In this document: positions 31,588 through 35,265 of the stretch, piece by piece
Position numbering within the stretch: position 1 is the stretch's first letter
How the letters are laid out: each line of letters begins with the position of its first letter
Origin: Tannerellaceae bacterium
Lineage (GTDB): Bacteria; Bacteroidota; Bacteroidia; Bacteroidales; Tannerellaceae
Length of the DNA: 35,265 nucleotides
Direction of reading: 5' to 3'
Assembly (NCBI GenBank): GCA_031288615.1
Contig: JAITRC010000014.1
Span: 1 to 35,265 of the forward strand
The notes under the pieces: generated by a model
The model's database searches: none
The model's input: only the letters and a program-made list of their open reading frames with translations
What the model was told of the DNA's origin: nothing
Position numbers and translations under genes: made by a program

Positions 31588-34254
31588 TTAGTGTTTGAAT
31601 AGTCTGAAGAGTTCGGGGAGGATGAGGGTGGGGGAAGTGAGTGCGAAGAGGGCGAGCCAGTGGGAGGAGGAGAGAGGTGTGGTATTGAAGAGGGTGGAGC
31701 CGAAGGCGGTGATGAGGAATTGTCCGATGAGGATGAGGGAGGCGGTGGCGAGGAAGGTGGGCGCGTTGAAGATGGAATGGAAGGCGGAGCGGTGCGTCAT
31801 GAAGGCTTTGGCGTTAAAGAGGTTCCAGAATTGGATGAGGACGAAGGCGGTGAAGAAGAGGGAGAGTTCGTAGAGGGATAGGGTGGAGGTATTGGAGGGA
31901 AGAGGGAGGGGGGAGTCTGGGGTGAGGTCAAAGGATTTGAGGAAGAGGAGGAAGGCGGAGAGTGCGATGGTGAAGATAGCGCCGGAGGCGAGGATGGCAG
32001 AGAGCATGTGTTTGGGGATGATGGGTGCATTGGGGGTGCGAGGTGGAAGGTTCATGACGGCGGGATTGGGTGGAAGGGAGGCGAGTGCGAGTGCGGCGAA
32101 GGAGTCCATGATGAGGTTGACCCAGAGCATTTGGGTGACGGTGAGGGGGGATTGGGTGGAGGTGGCGGAGCCGATGAGGACGATGAGACAGGCGGCGACG
32201 TTGATGGTAAGCTGGAAGAGGATGAAGCGTTGGATGTTTTGGTAGAGGGAGCGTCCCCAGAGGACGGCGGCGGAGATGGAGTCGAAGGAGTTGTCGAGGA
32301 TGGTGATGTCGGAGGCTTCTTTGGCGACGGAGGTACCGTCACCCATAGAGAGGCCGACGTGGGCGGCGGAGAGCGCGGGTGCGTCGTTGGTGCCATCGCC
32401 GGTGACGGCGACGACGTGGTGAAGTGATTGGAGCAGTCGGACAAGTCGTTGCTTATCGAGGGGTCGAGCGCGGGCGATGATTTTGAGGTCGTTGAGGTGC
32501 GGGAGGAGTTGTTCGTCGGGAGTGTCGGCGAATTGGTCACCGGTGAGGATGGCGGAGGTGGGAGTGTTGGAAGTCCAGAGGCCTATTTGTTTGGCGATTT
32601 GGATGGCGGTGTTGGGGGTGTCACCGGTGACGATTTTGACGTCGATGCCGGCGTTGGAGCAGGATTGGATGGCGTGCGGGACGGTGGGTCGGATGGGGTC
32701 GGCGATGGCGGCGAAGCCGAGGAAGGTGAGGTCGGGGTGTTCAAGGGAGTGAGAGGAGTGGTTGATGGGGTTGCAGTCGGGAGGAAGGGTTTGGTAGGCG
32801 AAGGCGATGGTGCGCATGGCCTGGTTTTGGTAGGAGGCGAGGAGTTGGTTGATATGGTCAAGGGAGTGTGGGATGTGGTTACAGAGGCTGAGGATGATTT
32901 CGGGAGCGCCTTTGAGGTGGAGGGTGGGTTGGTGGGAGTAGGAGGAGTGGATGAGGGTGGCCATGAACTTACGTTCGGTGGAGAAGGTGAGTTGGTCAAT
33001 GGGAGGGTTGGTGTCGCGAAGCGGGAGGAAGTTGACGCCGATGGAATGGAGGTAGAGCAGGAGGGCGGCTTCGGTGGGGTTACCGAGGGGTTTGGGGTGA
33101 GTGGGGTCGGAGAGGTCGAGGAAGGCGGTGGAGTTGGAGGCGATAGCTTCATGGACGAGGTTAGGGAGGTCGTTAGGAGGGAAGAAGTGAGTATGAGCGA
33201 CGGACATGAGGTTTTGGGTGAGGGTACCGGTTTTGTCGGTGCAGATGACGGTGGCGGCGCCCATGGTTTCGCAGGCATGGAGCTTGCGGACGAGGTTGTT
33301 GTTGGCGAGCATGCGCTTCATGGAGAGGGCGAGGGAGAGGGTGACGGCCATGGGTAGTCCTTCGGGGACGGCGACGACGATGAGTGTGACGGCGATCATG
33401 AGGGTGTTGAGGAAATAGGAGGCGGCGAGGGCGAAGTCGGCGTGGAGGGCGGGATCAGGGTTGAGGAAGAAGGAGGCGGAGCGAGCAAGGAAGACGAGGG
33501 CGGCGACGGCGTAGGCGGCTTTGGAGATGAGGTTGGCGAGCCGTGTGAGCTGGGCATTGAGAGGGGTGGTGACGGAGTCATCGATACGAGTACCTTGGTA
33601 GACCTTGCCGAATTCGGTGTGGTCACCGACGGCAGAGACACGGAGGGTGGCGTGTCCATCGAGGACGGTGGTGCCTTTGAGGGCGGTGTTGGAGGGGTAG
33701 GTGGCATCGGGGTCGTTGTCGTTAGGGTCGGCAGATTTGCGGGCGGAGGGTTCGCCGGTGAGGGTGGACTCGTTGATGAGGAGAGAGACGGCGTCAAGGA
33801 GTGAGCCGTCGGCAGGAACTTCTTCACCGGTTTCGAGGATGACGATGTCTCCGACGACGATGTCCCTCTTGGGCACTTGGGAGATGAAGGCGTTGCGGAT
33901 GGCGGTGACGGGAGTATCGTCGTTGACCTGGTTGAGGACGTCGAACTTCTTGTTGGCGGAGAGCTCGAAGAGGAAGCCGACGACGGTAGCCAGGAGGATG
34001 GCGGCGAGGATGCCGAGGGGTTCGAGGAAGACGGAGGGGTTGGCGTTGTGGGCGAGGAACTCGTAGGCGGCGACGGCGATGGAGAGTGCGAGTGCGACGA
34101 GGAGGATGATGATGAGGGGGTCGGTGAACTTATCAAAGAGGGCGCGGTACCAAGGGGATTTGGGAGGAGGGGTGAGGGTATTGGCGCCGAAGGTGAGGCG
34201 GTTCTGTTGGACTTGTGCATCAGTCAAACCGGTAAAACGAAGCTCCGTGTGCAT
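31588..34254 (-). CDS. Calcium-translocating P-type ATPase (PMCA/SERCA-like)
   Basis: 888 aa from the ATG at 34254 (MHTELRF), the first after the promoter; the longer open frame up to 34344 would start in the palindromic element. The cation-ATPase N-terminal domain leads into transmembrane helices (PLIIILLVALALSIAVAAYEF). The actuator has LTGEPSARKS. M4 carries the ion-binding VVAVPEGLPMAVTL. The phosphorylation site is ICTDKTGTLTQN (residue ~350). The hinge has VTGDGTNDAPALSAAHVG. C-terminal helices include FWNLFNAKAF. It would export Ca2+ across the inner membrane. All catalytic motifs are intact. The coding strand is very C-rich. Confidence 0.94.
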   Translation of the reverse strand: MHTELRFTGLTDAQVQQNRLTFGANTLTPPPKSPWYRALFDKFTDPLIIILLVALALSIAVAAYEFLAHNANPSVFLEPLGILAAILLATVVGFLFELSANKKFDVLNQVNDDTPVTAIRNAFISQVPKRDIVVGDIVILETGEEVPADGSLLDAVSLLINESTLTGEPSARKSADPNDNDPDATYPSNTALKGTTVLDGHATLRVSAVGDHTEFGKVYQGTRIDDSVTTPLNAQLTRLANLISKAAYAVAALVFLARSASFFLNPDPALHADFALAASYFLNTLMIAVTLIVVAVPEGLPMAVTLSLALSMKRMLANNNLVRKLHACETMGAATVICTDKTGTLTQNLMSVAHTHFFPPNDLPNLVHEAIASNSTAFLDLSDPTHPKPLGNPTEAALLLYLHSIGVNFLPLRDTNPPIDQLTFSTERKFMATLIHSSYSHQPTLHLKGAPEIILSLCNHIPHSLDHINQLLASYQNQAMRTIAFAYQTLPPDCNPINHSSHSLEHPDLTFLGFAAIADPIRPTVPHAIQSCSNAGIDVKIVTGDTPNTAIQIAKQIGLWTSNTPTSAILTGDQFADTPDEQLLPHLNDLKIIARARPLDKQRLVRLLQSLHHVVAVTGDGTNDAPALSAAHVGLSMGDGTSVAKEASDITILDNSFDSISAAVLWGRSLYQNIQRFILFQLTINVAACLIVLIGSATSTQSPLTVTQMLWVNLIMDSFAALALASLPPNPAVMNLPPRTPNAPIIPKHMLSAILASGAIFTIALSAFLLFLKSFDLTPDSPLPLPSNTSTLSLYELSLFFTAFVLIQFWNLFNAKAFMTHRSAFHSIFNAPTFLATASLILIGQFLITAFGSTLFNTTPLSSSHWLALFALTSPTLILPELFRLFKH

Positions 34255-34296
34255 GAAAAAGCTTTTTAAGTACAACCCAAGTAAGCGTAACGGGCA

Positions 34297-34304
34297 CAAA
34301 GGTA
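34297..34304 (-). promoter_or_regulatory. Proximal promoter of the calcium ATPase, -7 element
   Basis: The minus strand reads TACCTTTG; start near 34290, leader about 36 nt. It lies 23 bp downstream of the palindromic element at 34327-34352. Confidence 0.65.
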
Positions 34305-34326
34305 GTATAAAAGAGGAAAGTGAAAT

Positions 34327-34352
34327 CGAGTTGCACAAATTCACAGATTTGT
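34327..34352 (-). repeat. Palindromic upstream element, copy 2
   Basis: 26 bp, identical to 34478-34503. Read on the minus strand it contains ACAAAT-CTGTGA-ATTTGT then GCAACTCG. It has the same orientation and distance to a TACCTTTG promoter as copy 1 at 20876-20900. Confidence 0.85.
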
Positions 34353-34477
34353 TGCGAGGTGTGAATAAATCGGTTCACATTTGTTCACAGAGAGGTGTCT
34401 GGAGGAAGGGTGAAAAAGAGGGCGAAAAAAGAGGAGAAAGGGGCGAAAGTAAGGAGGAGAGGGCGAAAAAAAATTTT

Positions 34478-34503
34478 CGAGTTGCACAAATTCACAGATT
34501 TGT
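34478..34503 (-). repeat. Palindromic upstream element, copy 3
   Basis: Exact 26-bp direct repeat of 34327-34352, 151 bp away. A weaker -7-like TACTTTCG follows it on the minus strand at about 34445-34452. Confidence 0.85.
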
Positions 34504-34598
34504 AAAGGAGTGTGAAGGAAGTCGTTAAGAGTTGTTCACAAGTGGAGGGAGGGGTTTGTTCAAGAAGTCAAAGAACGAGGGGTGTAAAGACACGGGCG

Positions 34599-34629
34599 CA
34601 AAGATAAGAAGGGGAAATGGGGAAGTCAA
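34599..34629 (-). promoter_or_regulatory. Distal consensus promoter in the 34.3-34.6 kb gap
   Basis: The minus strand has -33 TTG (34627-34629), a 20-bp gap and -7 TATCTTTG (34599-34606). It reads leftward from about 34592. No open frame follows before the ATPase gene 340 bp away, so it makes either a long leader or a separate RNA. Confidence 0.7.
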
Positions 34630-34677
34630 GGGGGTAGTCGTTAAAGAAATATAAAGTTTGAGGAAGAGGGGGGGGGG

Positions 34678-35265
34678 TTAGGAGCCGAGGATGGTGATGT
34701 GGGCGTCGGTGGAGGTGGTGTGGGTACGAGTCCAGAGGCGCTGCTCCCAAGAGAGGCCGTCGTGGTTGTCAAAGATGAGGAGGTGGGCTTTTTTTGAGCC
34801 GAGTGAATCCATGTAACGCTCCGTCTGCTCGAGGCCTTGTGCGATGATGGTGTCAAGTTTCTCGCGCTGCCGGCAGATTTTGAGTTCGATGGGGTAGTTG
34901 TGGCCTTGGTAGACGACATTGATGTCGACACGTCCTTTGCCGGTGGCCATCTCGCGGATGATCTGTCCTCCGCCATTGATGACGCGCTGGAGGAAGGCGA
35001 AAAGGACGAGGTGCGGAGCGGACTCTTTGTAGGTGAGTTTTTCCTCCCAGATGTCGGAATTTTCGCGCCAGAAGTTGCGGAAGTCGAGGAGGAGGAGGTC
35101 CATGTCGACAATGCCGTCGTGGATGAACTTGGAGGATTGGGCGGGGGAGTTTTCGACGGACAAGGCCATCTGAGGTTGAGAGGAGAGGAAGCGAGCAATG
35201 ACTTCGGCGTAGATGGGGTTACCGGGCTCAAGCCGTTTGCGTTCGCCTTCCTTGATAAGTCCTAA
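34678..35265 (-). CDS. PD-(D/E)XK nuclease-domain protein, C-terminal part (start beyond the right edge)
   Basis: 195 codons are open from base 35265 to the stop at 34678. It matches the C-terminus of Bacteroidetes AAA-ATPase-like proteins ending in a PD-(D/E)XK domain: GNPIYAEVIARFL near the edge, then FRNFWRENSDIWEEKLTYKESAPHLVLFAFLQRVIN, and the nuclease core GKGRVDINVVYQGHNYPIELKI, with Asp and Glu-x-Lys in the expected spacing, followed by GLEQTERYMDSLGSKKAHLLIFD. The ATPase half would lie to the right of the window. The biological role of this family is not known. The stop is followed at once by a run of ten C on the coding strand. An internal ATG at 35169 is not the true start. Confidence 0.82.
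   Translation of the reverse strand, partial: LGLIKEGERKRLEPGNPIYAEVIARFLSSQPQMALSVENSPAQSSKFIHDGIVDMDLLLLDFRNFWRENSDIWEEKLTYKESAPHLVLFAFLQRVINGGGQIIREMATGKGRVDINVVYQGHNYPIELKICRQREKLDTIIAQGLEQTERYMDSLGSKKAHLLIFDNHDGLSWEQRLWTRTHTTSTDAHITILGS

Larger units (their letters stand above)
34255..34677. other. Gene-free stretch with direct repeats and two leftward promoters
   Basis: 423 bp without a credible gene. It contains two leftward promoters (34297-34304 and 34599-34629), two 26-bp direct repeats (34327-34352, 34478-34503), seven copies of TTCACA or its complement between 34340 and 34540, three GGGCGAAA units (about 34418-34468) and a G10 run (34668-34677) at the 3' end of the gene to the right. 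One arrangement is a palindrome, TGTGAA-N8-TTCACA at 34361-34380. It may be a long regulated leader of the ATPase gene or a small RNA locus. Confidence 0.6.

Noticed and set aside
32428..33357. Long plus-strand open frames rich in Gly, Val and Glu opposite the calcium ATPase
   Set aside because: They are a by-product of the C-rich ATPase coding strand and resemble no protein family; the ATPase motifs are complete on the minus strand.
34327..34503. The two 26-bp repeats as a short CRISPR array
   Set aside because: There are only two copies, 125 bp apart, a third copy stands alone 13 kb away, and all precede promoters. No repeat-spacer pattern was seen anywhere in the window; the array for cas9 is probably left of base 1.
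34255..34677. Replication origin in the gap with TTCACA repeats
   Set aside because: The motifs are imperfect DnaA boxes, no AT-rich unwinding region or dnaA gene is visible, and the composition flip is 4 kb away. It is kept only as a speculative remark.
1..35265. tRNA, rRNA, insertion sequences and recombinase genes
   Set aside because: None could be recognised by eye on either strand; small or divergent RNAs could still be missed without a covariance search.

Overview
This 35 kb window is chromosomal DNA from a member of the Bacteroidota, most likely order Bacteroidales. The evidence is the many promoters with the TAnnTTTG -7 element, a SusC/SusD pair, the type IX secretion protein PorQ, DUF4271 and DUF4494 proteins, and a NagB/PIG-L fusion of Bacteroides type. 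No rRNA or tRNA was seen. No transposase or recombinase gene was seen.

Layout. 1-2840: an AT-rich type II-C CRISPR-Cas edge, with the first ~869 codons of a large Cas9 running off the left end and, divergent from it, a tracrRNA. 2835-12840: a tightly packed leftward run: C69 peptidase, AMP-dependent acyl ligase, NagB-like/PIG-L, PdxJ, ExbB, ExbD, TonB-like, DUF4271, HemD, RnpA, YidD. 12940-15196: gamma carbonic anhydrase and RecJ, rightward. 15252-20441: a small lipoprotein, SusD and the body of SusC, leftward. 20415-20708: a 29-bp perfect inverted repeat flanking 236 bp that carries a promoter and the missing SusC N-terminus, pointing the wrong way. 20954-24027: lipoprotein, RsmG, metallo-hydrolase and PorQ, rightward. 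23993-30661: ProC, YggS, DUF4494, a short RNase R and a GH2-like lipoprotein, leftward. 30704-34254: nucleotidyltransferase and a calcium P-type ATPase, leftward. 34255-34677: a gene-free stretch with repeats. 34678-35265: the C-terminal end of a PD-(D/E)XK-type protein that starts beyond the window.

The most striking element is the SusC on/off switch. The deposited orientation is OFF: SusC (17505-20441) has no start or signal peptide. Its first 61 codons lie on the other strand at 20499-20681 and end in the repeat. Inverting the segment would restore one frame of about 1039 codons. The same flip would turn the segment's promoter toward SusCD or toward the rightward PorQ operon.

Other points of interest are the tracrRNA with a recognisable nexus, an RNase R without its N-terminal RNA-binding domains, a GH2 protein that seems to have lost its catalytic region, an abrupt strand-composition flip at about 30.69 kb, and a palindromic element found three times upstream of genes. 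Family assignments rest on motif recognition from memory; no searches were run.
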